A stretch of DNA of 64,000 bases from contig CP119753.1 in the NCBI GenBank assembly GCA_029319145.1, positions 3,410,001-3,474,000 of the forward strand. Reading direction: 5' to 3'. The number at the start of each line of letters is the position of its first letter. Position 1 is the first letter of the stretch. This stretch comes from Microbacter sp. GSS18. GTDB lineage: Bacteria; Actinomycetota; Actinomycetes; Actinomycetales; Microbacteriaceae. The notes beneath the pieces were generated by a model. That model worked only from the letters and a program-made list of their open reading frames with translations. It did not search any database and was not told where the DNA came from. A program made the position numbers and the translations under genes. Below are positions 43,129-51,690 of this stretch, one piece after another.

Positions 43129-43771
43129 GGCTCTGTTCCTTCTCTTGGCTCGTGGTCAGTTCGATTGCGGCGCGCAGTTTGCGGCGGGCGCGGTTCAGTC
43201 GTGAGCGGACGGTCCCGACCGGGATGTTCAGCGCTTGGCTGATGCCCTCGTAGTCGAGATCTCCGAACGTGTACAGCAGGAGTGTGTCGCGGTCGCCGGT
43301 AGGTAGGCGGGCGAGTGCGCGGCCGAGACGACGCGCGAGGCGCTTCGCATCGAGGCGAGCGTCCGCGGCGTCGATCTCATCGACGTCGACGCGGGCCAGA
43401 TCCGACGCGAGCATGCCCCGCCACGCTCTCGCTTCCGTCCGTGCGTGCTGGCGCATCAGGGTCGTCGCGATCCCGAGCAGCCACGGTCGCGCATCCCCGC
43501 CCCCCGTGAAATCACGGCGGCGGGTGAACGCAACGAGGAACGTCTCCGAAGCAATGTCGTCCGCCAGGGACGCGCCCAGCCGGCGGGCCGCGTAACGGAA
43601 GACAACTCGCTCATGCCGGTCGTACACCTCAGCGAACGCCGCCGGCTGCTCAAGCGAGCGGCGGATGATCTCGCCGTCAGGGGTGGTCACACTAGGTATT
43701 GTCCGATCCAGCCACTCGAGTTCACGCCAACTTCCGATGTGCTCGGCGATGCCCGGGTTACGTCCATCCAT
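43091..43771 (-). CDS. ECF-type RNA polymerase sigma factor
   Basis: A 226-aa sigma factor. Region 2 reads FAEVYDRHERVVFRYAARRL and DDIASETFLVAFTRR, and region 4 LPTGDRDTLLLYTFGDLDYE with the HTH ISQALNIPVGTVRSRLNRAR. There is no region 3, as is typical for ECF sigma factors. The N-terminal about 35 residues are extra and the start could be further downstream (GTG/ATG choices near MTTPDGE are not clear). It overlaps the CU044_5270 gene, implying translational coupling. Its regulon probably includes the surface-protein cargo nearby. Confidence 0.9.
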   Translation of the reverse strand: MDGRNPGIAEHIGSWRELEWLDRTIPSVTTPDGEIIRRSLEQPAAFAEVYDRHERVVFRYAARRLGASLADDIASETFLVAFTRRRDFTGGGDARPWLLGIATTLMRQHARTEARAWRGMLASDLARVDVDEIDAADARLDAKRLARRLGRALARLPTGDRDTLLLYTFGDLDYEGISQALNIPVGTVRSRLNRARRKLRAAIELTTSQEKEQSHGRDLAPAPSAD

Positions 43772-43786
43772 CGCTAGATTCGTGTC

Positions 43787-44212
43787 GTGGGTAGTGTTCG
43801 GGGCGCAGCGTTCGTGTTCGTCGCGCTGGTGCTGTCAGTGGCGCTGACTGGCTGCTCGATCGACTCGGTGATCTGGGGAGCGGACGGCGCTCGCGTGATC
43901 CAGACGACCGAGGAGCTCATCGACGCCATGGTGGAGGACGATACGACTGATCTCGTCTGCGCGGACTCCGTAGCGGAGCTCGGCGAACCGAGCGATTGGG
44001 TCGGTCTCTCGGCAGGCGAGCCCGAGCACTTCTTCGCTGACTATTGGGACGAGCAGGTGCCGCTCGATCCGCAGTGGAACATCAACCTCGAGGGTCTGCC
44101 CAAGGGGCTGACGCCCGGTTCCACCTTCCCGGGTGATGTCTTCTACCGAGAGACTGATGAGGGCCTATGCGTGATCGACATCGCATGGTCAACCCTCGTC
44201 ACCGAGGGTTGA
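43787..44212 (+). CDS. Lipoprotein of unknown function
   Basis: A 141-aa protein with a lipoprotein signal peptide (AAFVFVALVLSVALTGC; lipobox LTGC) starting at GTG 43787. The mature part is acidic with Cys and Trp residues (TTDLVCADSVAELGEPSDWV ... GLCVIDIAW) that could form one disulfide. Divergent from the ECF sigma gene with a 15-bp gap between start codons, so the promoters must overlap the coding starts. Confidence 0.75.
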   Translation: MGSVRGAAFVFVALVLSVALTGCSIDSVIWGADGARVIQTTEELIDAMVEDDTTDLVCADSVAELGEPSDWVGLSAGEPEHFFADYWDEQVPLDPQWNINLEGLPKGLTPGSTFPGDVFYRETDEGLCVIDIAWSTLVTEG

Positions 44213-44333
44213 CCCTCACGACCCGCACCGCACACGGCGTTCGCCTGCGGGAATGCAACTATCGATTTCCACGCGCACACAGCGGGCCGGCTCGAGGTAC
44301 GACCCGCTGCTCGCAGCAACCGGGGGCGACTGC

Positions 44334-44969
44334 CTAGGTCTCGGGGGTGGATCGGAACACATCGACGCTCGCGGGTCGGTGTCGCGCGGCGAGCAGGAGA
44401 GCCAGCGTGCCGAGGCCGAGAGTCCCCGCGAGGAATGCCAGAGTGCTGAGCATCGCGAACAAGCCCACGTATAGCTGCGCGTCCGCGCCACCGATCGACG
44501 CGATCACCAGCTGCGGGACCGACCACGCGAGTGCGTACAGACCAAGGACCCACAGTGGCGCCCACTTCCACGGCGGGGCCACAACGCCAGCACGCGAGAT
44601 CTGCAAGGCAGCGATCAGCCCTGCGGCCGCCGGGACGACCAGGCCGACGTACCCGAACACCGTCCACGCGGCGCCATACCCCTCTGGCTCGACCATGCCC
44701 AGCGGTACCGTTGCCAGACCCGTAAGGAGCGGCCACACCGCGACCACGGCCATCGCCAGCACTCCGAGCGGCCGTCGTGTAACGAGGCTCGCTTCACGCA
44801 CCAGGCCGATCGCCAGAACCAGCACGCCAGCCGCGTAGAACGCGTCCCCCGCCACATTGAGGAACTGTGCGCCGGGCGTGCCCATAAGACTCGTGCGGAG
44901 CATCCCGATCACCCCGCACAAGAGCAATCCCGTGCCACCCGCGATCCACGTCCTCGTCACCTGCCGCAC
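44334..44969 (-). CDS. Six-helix membrane protein of unknown function
   Basis: A 211-aa protein with about six hydrophobic helices (WIAGGTGLLLCGVIGMLR, AAGVLVLAIGLV, LGVLAMAVVAVWPLLTGL, VFGYVGLVVPAAAGLIAALQ, WVLGLYALAWSVPQLVIASI, FAMLSTLAFLAGTLGLG). No transporter or enzyme signature is visible. Convergent with the lipoprotein gene on its other side. Confidence 0.7.
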   Translation of the reverse strand: MRQVTRTWIAGGTGLLLCGVIGMLRTSLMGTPGAQFLNVAGDAFYAAGVLVLAIGLVREASLVTRRPLGVLAMAVVAVWPLLTGLATVPLGMVEPEGYGAAWTVFGYVGLVVPAAAGLIAALQISRAGVVAPPWKWAPLWVLGLYALAWSVPQLVIASIGGADAQLYVGLFAMLSTLAFLAGTLGLGTLALLLAARHRPASVDVFRSTPET

Positions 44970-45168
44970 CGGCCCAGACTATCGATCCGCCGCGCGCACT
45001 CGGAGCCCGGCGTGGGACCCCGACCGAAGCCGATAGAGCCCGCCCGCGACCTTCGCGCTGCGTGCAACGCACGAAGACCGACCGTCAGTCGAACGATCGC
45101 CTACGCCGCGTGAGTTCGGCACCGCATGCCGTGGACCGGGGAAGTCCTATGGACCCACGGCGCTGCTT

Positions 45169-45576
45169 CTAGCCGCTCAGACTCTGCCAGATCGCGTACT
45201 CGGCGTACTCGTTGTCCGCGATGCACTCATCAGGGACGTCGGTGAGGTGGATGTATCCTCCGCCACCCTCGATATGGTCGCCGACGTGAAGCGGGGACAA
45301 TCCCGGAACCACCACTTCAGCACCATCGTCGCTGAGCCGAGTCCCAAAAGGGAACTGCAAGGGGTAGGTGACATCCTCGATCGCTACGGCCAAGCATCCC
45401 GAGTCAGTAGTCGTCAGTGTTCCTGAGATCTGCGCAGCCATCCCAGCGTCTGATCGCTCCTGAGCCACCATCGCCGTGACTCCGCCTGCTTGCTGAACGG
45501 GACTCTCGCCAGAGCACCCGACGACGAGCAGGGAGATAGTCGCCAAGGTGAGCGGGACAGCGGCGAGGCGGTTCAC
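45169..45576 (-). CDS. Lipoprotein of unknown function
   Basis: A 135-aa protein starting at GTG 45576 (VNRLAAVPLT) with a lipoprotein signal (LATISLLVVGC). The mature domain, with SGTLTTTDSGCLAVAIEDVT and GDHIEGGGGYIHLTD, looks like a small beta barrel. The longer upstream start would precede the signal peptide with polar residues and is unlikely. Confidence 0.7.
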   Translation of the reverse strand: MNRLAAVPLTLATISLLVVGCSGESPVQQAGGVTAMVAQERSDAGMAAQISGTLTTTDSGCLAVAIEDVTYPLQFPFGTRLSDDGAEVVVPGLSPLHVGDHIEGGGGYIHLTDVPDECIADNEYAEYAIWQSLSG

Positions 45577-45720
45577 GTGGCGAGTATCGCACGCTGTCTC
45601 GTCCACGCTCGTTCTTTCGGCGACCATCGGGTCAGCGGCCGCGTTCTCAAACCCATGGGTGCTCACCCGCCGACCGTGATCGGATTCATGGGTTGAGCGC
45701 CGACAACCTCGCCGACGCGT

Positions 45721-45984
45721 CTATCTACCTGGTCGATCGGATCGCCAGATCAGCCATCCGGCGGCGACTGCGATCGCGATCAATGATGCCGCCCAGACCC
45801 AGATATTCGTATCGAACCCGAACACCGACTGCGGCGAAAAGTCCTTACACAGCGGGTCGAGCGAGTCCTCGGAGGCTGCGCAACCACGGACCGAAACCAG
45901 CGGAGCGAGCAACAGGGAGGCAAGGAACGCAGTGAGCAGCGCGCCAATCAGGATGACAGCAGTGCGGTGCTGCTTCGCGTTCAC
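45721..45984 (-). CDS. Small two-helix membrane protein
   Basis: An 87-aa protein with two membrane helices (TAVILIGALLTAFLASLLLA and IWVWAASLIAIAVAAGWLIW) and an extracellular loop containing two Cys (GCAASEDSLDPLCKDF), probably disulfide-linked. Function unknown; resembles many small actinobacterial envelope proteins. Confidence 0.65.
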   Translation of the reverse strand: MNAKQHRTAVILIGALLTAFLASLLLAPLVSVRGCAASEDSLDPLCKDFSPQSVFGFDTNIWVWAASLIAIAVAAGWLIWRSDRPGR

Positions 45985-46134
45985 AACCAGAAGCTAGCGC
46001 ATCGGCGCGTGACCGCGGATGCGCTGCCGTCTCGCGACCGTTCACCGACCGGTGATCGGGCTCCGACGTCGAGTCCGTTGCCCCGTTGGCCGTGCTCGGT
46101 CACGGCTGCGTGGCGCCTCATCCAGAATGGCTGA

Positions 46135-46668
46135 GTGAGTGATGCCCCAGACGATTGGTTCCCTGATGCGCTCGCAGGCACGACTGCCGGCGGGCGGTTC
46201 CTTGCTCGCCTTCGCCAGCTCGCGATGGATTGGACCGAACTCGGGCTCGACGCCGGGTTGTCAACGAGCGTGCCGGTTCCGAAACCGTTCGTCGGCGTCG
46301 AACTTCCGCACCTCTCCGCACCTCTGCGGTGGCTCTGGATTCTGTTCCTCGAGACGCCCGACGGGCTGGCGGTGGACTGTGAGTGGGGCGACGACACCCG
46401 CTTCAACGATTGGGGCCCTATCGACGGCAATTTGCACGCGTCGAAGCCCGAGCCGGATGCCACGCCGGAGGAGATGGCGGCGACTGCAGCGAACTGGATA
46501 CGAGCGCAGGCCGGTCGCGTCGTGCGTCGAGACGACTGGAATGGCCGTCACCCGCGATCAGGGTGGACCTTCGTGGACACGGGGGCGGTCCTGGCGGAGT
46601 CCCGGCCCGCCCTGTGGCGGAAGAGAGTCGAGCCCGATGCGAGCCGGATCGAGCGGATCGGAACGTGA
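46135..46668 (+). CDS. Hypothetical cytosolic protein
   Basis: A 177-aa protein starting at GTG 46135 (VSDAPDDWFPD). Segments FVGVELPHLSAPLRWLWILF, GLAVDCEWGDDTRFNDWGPI and WIRAQAGRVVRRDDW suggest a mixed alpha/beta immunity-type or SMI1-like small protein, but no family was recognised. No signal peptide. Confidence 0.6.
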   Translation: MSDAPDDWFPDALAGTTAGGRFLARLRQLAMDWTELGLDAGLSTSVPVPKPFVGVELPHLSAPLRWLWILFLETPDGLAVDCEWGDDTRFNDWGPIDGNLHASKPEPDATPEEMAATAANWIRAQAGRVVRRDDWNGRHPRSGWTFVDTGAVLAESRPALWRKRVEPDASRIERIGT

Positions 46669-46776
46669 GGCCGGCTCGCCCTCGGCAGGCATCGCCCGCG
46701 TCCCCGAGACCGCGCGTGGTCCGCTTAGGGCCTCACCGATCGTTTCGCTGAGCGACCGGGCAGCGAGCGCCTGATG

Positions 46777-47445
46777 TCAGGTTCTGGCTTCGTGACGGTG
46801 GGGCTTGAGCCGGGCGGGTGCGTCGGTGGCGGGTATCCATTCTGCCTGGAAGGTGCCGCGGTAGCCGAAGAGGAACCCGAAGCGGCGGTTATGGACCTCG
46901 AGGTCGATGTGGAAGGACTGGTCGCTGTCGTCGTAGTACTCGTGGAGGCGGGCGCGGCCGCTGAACAGCATGGGGAAGCGGAAGCCGAAGGGGCCTTCGT
47001 AGAAGCGTTGCGCGTCCGAGGTGAGAACGAGCCCTCCACGGTCGTCGACGCGCAGGTCGAGGTCGACGGCAAGGTGCTGGTGGGTGCCGAGGTAGTCGAC
47101 GATCCGGCCGTCGTCGAGGATCATGGTGGCGTCGAACCGGTGGTGCTTCGCTCCGATGGTGTACTCGCGCACGAACGTGACGGTCTCCCGACCGAGCGGA
47201 TCGCGGTACGGGAAGTTCTCGATCACGAACGCCACGTCGGTGCCGGTGTCGGGGATGAGGATGTTGCGCAGGCGGCCGATCTGGAGGAACGGGATCGTCC
47301 ACCACGGCCCGCGCCGGATGCTGGTCATCACCCCGCGCCCGACGCATGCTTCACCGGAGTCCAGCCCCACGCTGAACCGTCGTCGCATCATGGGGTGCAG
47401 CCGATCGAAATCAGCCCCGAGCGCCACCTCGAAGATCGATGTCAC
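46777..47445 (-). CDS. DUF4166-family protein
   Basis: A 222-aa protein starting at GTG 47445 behind GGAGG. It matches the DUF4166 pattern: FEVALGADFDRLHPMMRRRF, DVAFVIENFPYRDPLGRETV, RFDATMILDDGRIVDYLG, FHIDLEVHNRRFGFLFGYRG. In actinobacteria such domains are found next to or fused with oxidoreductases and SRPBCC proteins. The start overlaps the stop of the SRPBCC-like gene (GTGA), so the two are co-translated. Confidence 0.82.
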   Translation of the reverse strand: MTSIFEVALGADFDRLHPMMRRRFSVGLDSGEACVGRGVMTSIRRGPWWTIPFLQIGRLRNILIPDTGTDVAFVIENFPYRDPLGRETVTFVREYTIGAKHHRFDATMILDDGRIVDYLGTHQHLAVDLDLRVDDRGGLVLTSDAQRFYEGPFGFRFPMLFSGRARLHEYYDDSDQSFHIDLEVHNRRFGFLFGYRGTFQAEWIPATDAPARLKPHRHEART

Positions 47446-48071
47446 CGGATCACCTCCGGGTCTGGCAGGGCCGCCAGGGAGGGTGGCGCGTCGGCGAGAT
47501 GGTCGTCGCGCCGGGATCTCCCCCGCGGTCCTCGCAGACAACGGGCGGCACGCGGACGGTCCGGCCGCCACCACCAGAACACGCTCCGCAGCGGCCAACG
47601 CTCGGGCGGGACACCGGTCTCCAACCAGATCCGCAACCGGTCGAAGCTCCACGCCGTCGCCCACCCGAGCAGCGGGCGCACGACCACGTCCAGCACACCC
47701 CACCCCGGGGTGTAGTCGTAGCCCGTGACAAAGACCGTGGCCCGCTGCCCAGCGGCGACGTACCGCCAGTAGCCGCGACCGGCGGCGATGGGAGACAGTC
47801 GATCCTCCGTCTGGAACCGCAACGCCGAGGTCCGTGCCCCGTCGAGACCGGTCTTCTCGCCCAGGCTGATCCCGCTTCCCCGCACGGTGTGGAACGGGAC
47901 ACGCCGTTCATAGGTGAACGTCGAGGCGCCAGCCGCGGTCACCCCGACGGGCGAGATGCTCGAGAACCGCACATCCCAGCGCACGTGCTGGGCAGGGTCC
48001 TGCGTGGCATCCCACACGGCATCCACGTCGGCACGGATCGAAGCCTCGACGTAGATGGCCCGACTTCGCAC
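47442..48071 (-). CDS. SRPBCC-like (START-fold) protein
   Basis: A 209-aa protein that opens YVEASIRADVDAVWDATQDP, the start of a polyketide-cyclase/START-like fold, and continues FTYERRVPFHTVRGSGISLG, ALRFQTEDRLSPIAAGRGYW and WATAWSFDRLRIWLE. The last 45 residues are Arg/Pro-rich. Such proteins bind lipids or hydrophobic small molecules. Operon with the DUF4166 gene; divergent from the sensor kinase gene. Confidence 0.75.
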   Translation of the reverse strand: MRSRAIYVEASIRADVDAVWDATQDPAQHVRWDVRFSSISPVGVTAAGASTFTYERRVPFHTVRGSGISLGEKTGLDGARTSALRFQTEDRLSPIAAGRGYWRYVAAGQRATVFVTGYDYTPGWGVLDVVVRPLLGWATAWSFDRLRIWLETGVPPERWPLRSVFWWWRPDRPRAARCLRGPRGRSRRDDHLADAPPSLAALPDPEVIR

Positions 48072-48268
48072 AGAACGAACCTACGGCACCCCACTGGCCT
48101 GACCGCGTGTCGACCCGGCCTGACCCCCGACCGCTCGCAACCGGCTCCTCAATCGAGTGCCGCAACCCTTGTACCCGACGGCCCCTTCACGCGCAAAGCC
48201 CGCAGATCGACCGGCCTGCGCGCGACTCGTTCAACGCGGTCCGGGACCGGCCAATTAGGGTCGTGGGC

Positions 48269-49576
48269 GTGACTGCTTCTGCACCTGCCGCCGCCCGGCC
48301 GTTTGACGTGGCCTCCGCCACCCGCTGGGCTGAACCTCGGGCGGGACATGCCGGGGTTCTGAGTACGCCGCGATCCGCGGTGAGTGTCGCGGTCACAGTG
48401 TTCGTGACTTTGACGGTTCAGGTTCTTGTGCAACCGCTCGCAGCGCTCATCCAAGGTGGGGTGGAGTGGACACTCATCTTCCCGCCTCCGGTGCTGTTGT
48501 CGCTGCTCCTGCTTGGGTGCGCTGTTCAGGCTGCCTCGATCCTGTTGAGCGACCGGTCGCCCGAGGCCACCGTCGTCATCGTGACCGCTGTCTACATTGG
48601 GCTCGCGGTCGGGCTGTCGGTACCGAGATGGCTGATCGGCATGTATCTCGTTATCGCGTTGGCGTTGTTCCTGCTCGCGACGCGAAGGCCCCTTGCCGTT
48701 TCGATCGCGTGGCTGGCGGGGGTTGTGGTTGTCACCCTGGGCGCGCTGTCTCTCTGGGTCTCGACGACAGGGCTGCCCCTTGCGACGGTGGTCGGCTTCG
48801 TGACGGCGGAGGGGATTCAGTTGGCTGTGCCCGCGACCGCCGGCACCGCGCTCGGCGCGTGGTGGGGTGTGCAGATGCGTCGCGTTGCCGTCGCCCGTGC
48901 GGAGGCTGAGTCCGCCAAGCTGGAGCAAGAATGGCGTGTCGAGGAGGCGCAGCAGCGAGAGCGCACACGAATCGCGCAGGAGTTGCACGATGTCGCGGGG
49001 CAGCATCTCGCCGGCCTGATCACGCTCGCCGACGCCGCGCTGGCGATCGCTCCCGACCGCCCCGGTGACGCGTTGCTCCTTGTCGAGGAAGTCCGCAACG
49101 AGGGTCGCTTCGCGGCCGCGAGCCTCGCAGGCGCTCTCGCAGACCTCCGGGCGGTGGGAACGGAGCCACGGGAGCTGACCCGTGATCTGCGGCAGGCAGG
49201 CGAACTCATCGAGTTCTGGCGGAAGCGCGGGATGAACATCACCCTCGCCGCGACGGGACCCGTCGAGGAACTCCCCACAGTGGTCTCCGCGACCGCGTAC
49301 CGGTGCGCGCAGGAAGCGATCACCAACGCCGCCAAGCACGCTCCCGGCGCGAGGGTCGACGTCGAGATCACAGCGGCAGCCGACCGCCTCAGCGTGCTGA
49401 TCGCCAACGGATCCACGTCTTCGGCGACGCCGGCCGTCTCCGGGCTGGGCCTCGGCTGGGGACTCAGCGGAATCCGAGACCGAATCGACCTGCTGCGGGG
49501 CACACTCGTCTTCGGAGCGACACCGGACGGCGGCTGGATCGTGCGGTTCGGTATCCCCATTGCGACCACCGACTGA
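48269..49576 (+). CDS. Membrane sensor histidine kinase (NarL-partner type)
   Basis: A 435-aa kinase starting at GTG 48269. Five or six N-terminal membrane helices (about 30-200) have almost no extracellular loop, so the signal is probably sensed in the membrane. HisKA_3: RTRIAQELHDVAGQHLAGL with phospho-acceptor His240. HATPase_c: AQEAITNAAKHAPGA (N box) and a C-terminal GLGWGLSGIRDRIDLLRG; the middle glycine box is weak (IANGSTSSATP in place of DNG). The response regulator gene begins 9 bp after the stop. Five TM helices with this kinase are typical of cell-envelope stress sensors such as those of the LiaS type. Confidence 0.88.
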   Translation: MTASAPAAARPFDVASATRWAEPRAGHAGVLSTPRSAVSVAVTVFVTLTVQVLVQPLAALIQGGVEWTLIFPPPVLLSLLLLGCAVQAASILLSDRSPEATVVIVTAVYIGLAVGLSVPRWLIGMYLVIALALFLLATRRPLAVSIAWLAGVVVVTLGALSLWVSTTGLPLATVVGFVTAEGIQLAVPATAGTALGAWWGVQMRRVAVARAEAESAKLEQEWRVEEAQQRERTRIAQELHDVAGQHLAGLITLADAALAIAPDRPGDALLLVEEVRNEGRFAAASLAGALADLRAVGTEPRELTRDLRQAGELIEFWRKRGMNITLAATGPVEELPTVVSATAYRCAQEAITNAAKHAPGARVDVEITAAADRLSVLIANGSTSSATPAVSGLGLGWGLSGIRDRIDLLRGTLVFGATPDGGWIVRFGIPIATTD

Positions 49577-49585
49577 GAGCACGTC

Positions 49586-50269
49586 ATGACCGCCAGCGCC
49601 CACCCCATCCGCGTGCTGATCGCCGACGACAATCGCTCTGTACGCAAAGGCCTGCGCCTTCAACTGGAGGCAGCGCGCGGCATCCATGTCCTCGGCGAGG
49701 TCTCCAGCGGGTCGGACGCTGTTACGGTCGCGCGTCGCGAACGAGCCGACGTGGTGCTCATGGATCTGCAGATGCCCGGGATGAGTGGAATCGACGCCAC
49801 GCGCGAACTCACGAGGTCGATGAGCGGGCCGCCCGTCGCTGTCATCGTGATGACGAGCTACGCGATCGATGGGTACGTCACGGACGCCCTCGACGCGGGG
49901 GCGATCGGCTACCTCCTCAAGAGCCACGACTCGGACCAGCTTCTCGCGGCGATTCACGCTGCGACACGTGGCGAGGCGCACATGTCGCAGCGCGTCAGCA
50001 CCCCGCTGGTGCGCGAGTTCGCCCGACGTGGCGCAGCCGATCCCGAGATGGTCATGCGCCTGTCGGCGGCCGAGTGTCGAGTCGTCGCCGTGCTCTCCAG
50101 CGGCACCACCAGCAACGAGCAGATCGCTGAACGACTCCGGCTGTCCGTGCATACCGTCCGCTCGCAGATGCAGTCGGCCTTGAAAAAGCTCGGCCTTGAC
50201 GATCGCACCCAGCTCGCGCTCTGGGGGGCTCGAAATCACCTCGACCGCGACGCGGACTCACTCATTTGA
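49586..50269 (+). CDS. NarL/FixJ-family response regulator
   Basis: A 227-aa regulator: receiver domain with IADDNRSVR, phospho-acceptor Asp60 (VVLMDLQMPGMSGID), the TSYA switch and Lys in IGYLLKSHD. The LuxR-type HTH is at about 155-215 (RLSAAECRVVAVLSSGTTSN ... LRLSVHTVRSQMQSALKKLG). It is paired with the membrane kinase upstream. The cargo lipoproteins that follow in the same direction are plausible targets. Confidence 0.92.
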   Translation: MTASAHPIRVLIADDNRSVRKGLRLQLEAARGIHVLGEVSSGSDAVTVARRERADVVLMDLQMPGMSGIDATRELTRSMSGPPVAVIVMTSYAIDGYVTDALDAGAIGYLLKSHDSDQLLAAIHAATRGEAHMSQRVSTPLVREFARRGAADPEMVMRLSAAECRVVAVLSSGTTSNEQIAERLRLSVHTVRSQMQSALKKLGLDDRTQLALWGARNHLDRDADSLI

Positions 50270-50381
50270 GCGATTTTCACGAGCGGAGATCTCACGAACC
50301 TGCCGCGCGCAAGCCGGAGTCCGGCGCTCTCGAGGGGTGAGACCGCCGCGTCGAAGCAGTTCCTGACCTTACGGTGTCGCT

Positions 50382-50969
50382 ATGCGCTTTCGCCCAGCTC
50401 TCGCACTCGGCCCAGTAGTCCTCGCCTTCGCCCTGACCAGCTGTGCGACTCCCGTGGCTGGAGCGGGGCCGGCTGCGCCCGACTCAAGCAGCGAATCCAC
50501 CCCCTCGCCGACGTTCGAGGAGCCAGTGGACAGCGAGGTCGCTGCGGCCCGGGAACAAGCACAGGCGTGGCTCGACGCCGCCACCCTCCCGCCGGGCTCC
50601 GTTCGTTCCGATACGGCGATCAGTGGCTTCTACTCCTACACCGGCTGGCCGTGCGGTCCCGTGGAAGAGCTCCGCGCGTACTGGACGATCCCCGGCGCGA
50701 CGGTGAGCGAGACGGCCAACTGGCTGATCGAGCATCCGACCGCCGACCTCGTCACGACGGCGTTCGCGCCTGTCGCGGACGACCCTGCCATTGACTCGAC
50801 GACCGTCGGCTACCTTCCGGCCCCGGATTCGCAGGAGGGCATCGTCTATACGATCCTGAGGAGAAGTGATGGCGTTGCCGTAAGAGCGGAGATCGCCGCT
50901 CAGACCGAATCCGCCGTCTGCCCGCCCCTTCCCGACGGCGCGACGTACGGGGCACCCGGGCAGGGCTGA
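50382..50969 (+). CDS. Lipoprotein of unknown function
   Basis: A 195-aa protein with signal peptide ALALGPVVLAFALTSC (lipobox LTSC) and a Ser/Pro linker. The mature domain includes AREQAQAWLDAATLPPGSVR and YLPAPDSQEGIVYTILRRSD, with two Cys. It follows the two-component system by 112 bp on the same strand. No family recognised. Confidence 0.78.
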   Translation: MRFRPALALGPVVLAFALTSCATPVAGAGPAAPDSSSESTPSPTFEEPVDSEVAAAREQAQAWLDAATLPPGSVRSDTAISGFYSYTGWPCGPVEELRAYWTIPGATVSETANWLIEHPTADLVTTAFAPVADDPAIDSTTVGYLPAPDSQEGIVYTILRRSDGVAVRAEIAAQTESAVCPPLPDGATYGAPGQG

Positions 50970-51056
50970 CGCGCAGTCCGAGTTCAGCCACCCGATCTCA
51001 GCGACGAGGGATGGTGGTGGCTCGGTCGGAACACATTCGATGGCGAGGAGAGCACG

Positions 51057-51494
51057 ATGGTGGAGGGACGTGACGCCGGTATCGACGACGCGCCGCGACC
51101 GCTTAGTGGCAAAGACCGGCGTGTCATCGCATGGACGATCGCGCTAATCATCCTCGGCGGTTACGTGCTCGTGCAGCTGCTCGGTGTGGCCACCGCGAAA
51201 GACGTCGCACCGCCGGCATGGCTGATCACCGTGCCTGCGGACGCAACGATCGTGGGTGAACCCCATATCGACCGCCAGCCGTACCGTGCCACCACCTATG
51301 TAAAGGTTCGACCGGCAGACGGCCAGAAGGCTCATCAGCTCATTGAGGACATGGGGCTGTCCGAGCAACCGACCCAGATCGGTCCGAGCCCATTGGATTG
51401 GCGTCCCGTCTGGGTGTACAGCAGACCGGTGCAGGACGGCGTCGAGATACGACTGGTGTACCTCCGAGACTCCGCAGACATCATCACGCCATGA
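51057..51494 (+). CDS. Single-pass membrane protein of unknown function
   Basis: A 145-aa protein with one helix (VIAWTIALIILGGYVLVQLL) after a charged N-terminus and an extracellular beta-rich part (WLITVPADATIVGEPHID ... YRATTYVKVRP ... VEIRLVYLRDSADI). Start ATG 51057. Function unknown. Confidence 0.65.
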   Translation: MVEGRDAGIDDAPRPLSGKDRRVIAWTIALIILGGYVLVQLLGVATAKDVAPPAWLITVPADATIVGEPHIDRQPYRATTYVKVRPADGQKAHQLIEDMGLSEQPTQIGPSPLDWRPVWVYSRPVQDGVEIRLVYLRDSADIITP

Positions 51495-51690
51495 CGATGG
51501 CGTGCGGGGGGCGACTGCGACTGTCAACGCGACTGAGCGCTGCATCGGGAACCGAATGGCGCACGCTGCAGGGATGATGAGGATCGGCCTATGAGAGGGA
51601 TGCCGTGACGCCGGAATCGACGACGGACGAGTTTGCTGATCTCGACGAGCTGATGCGCGGCTCCTACGAGCCGGCACCCCTGCCCGCCGG

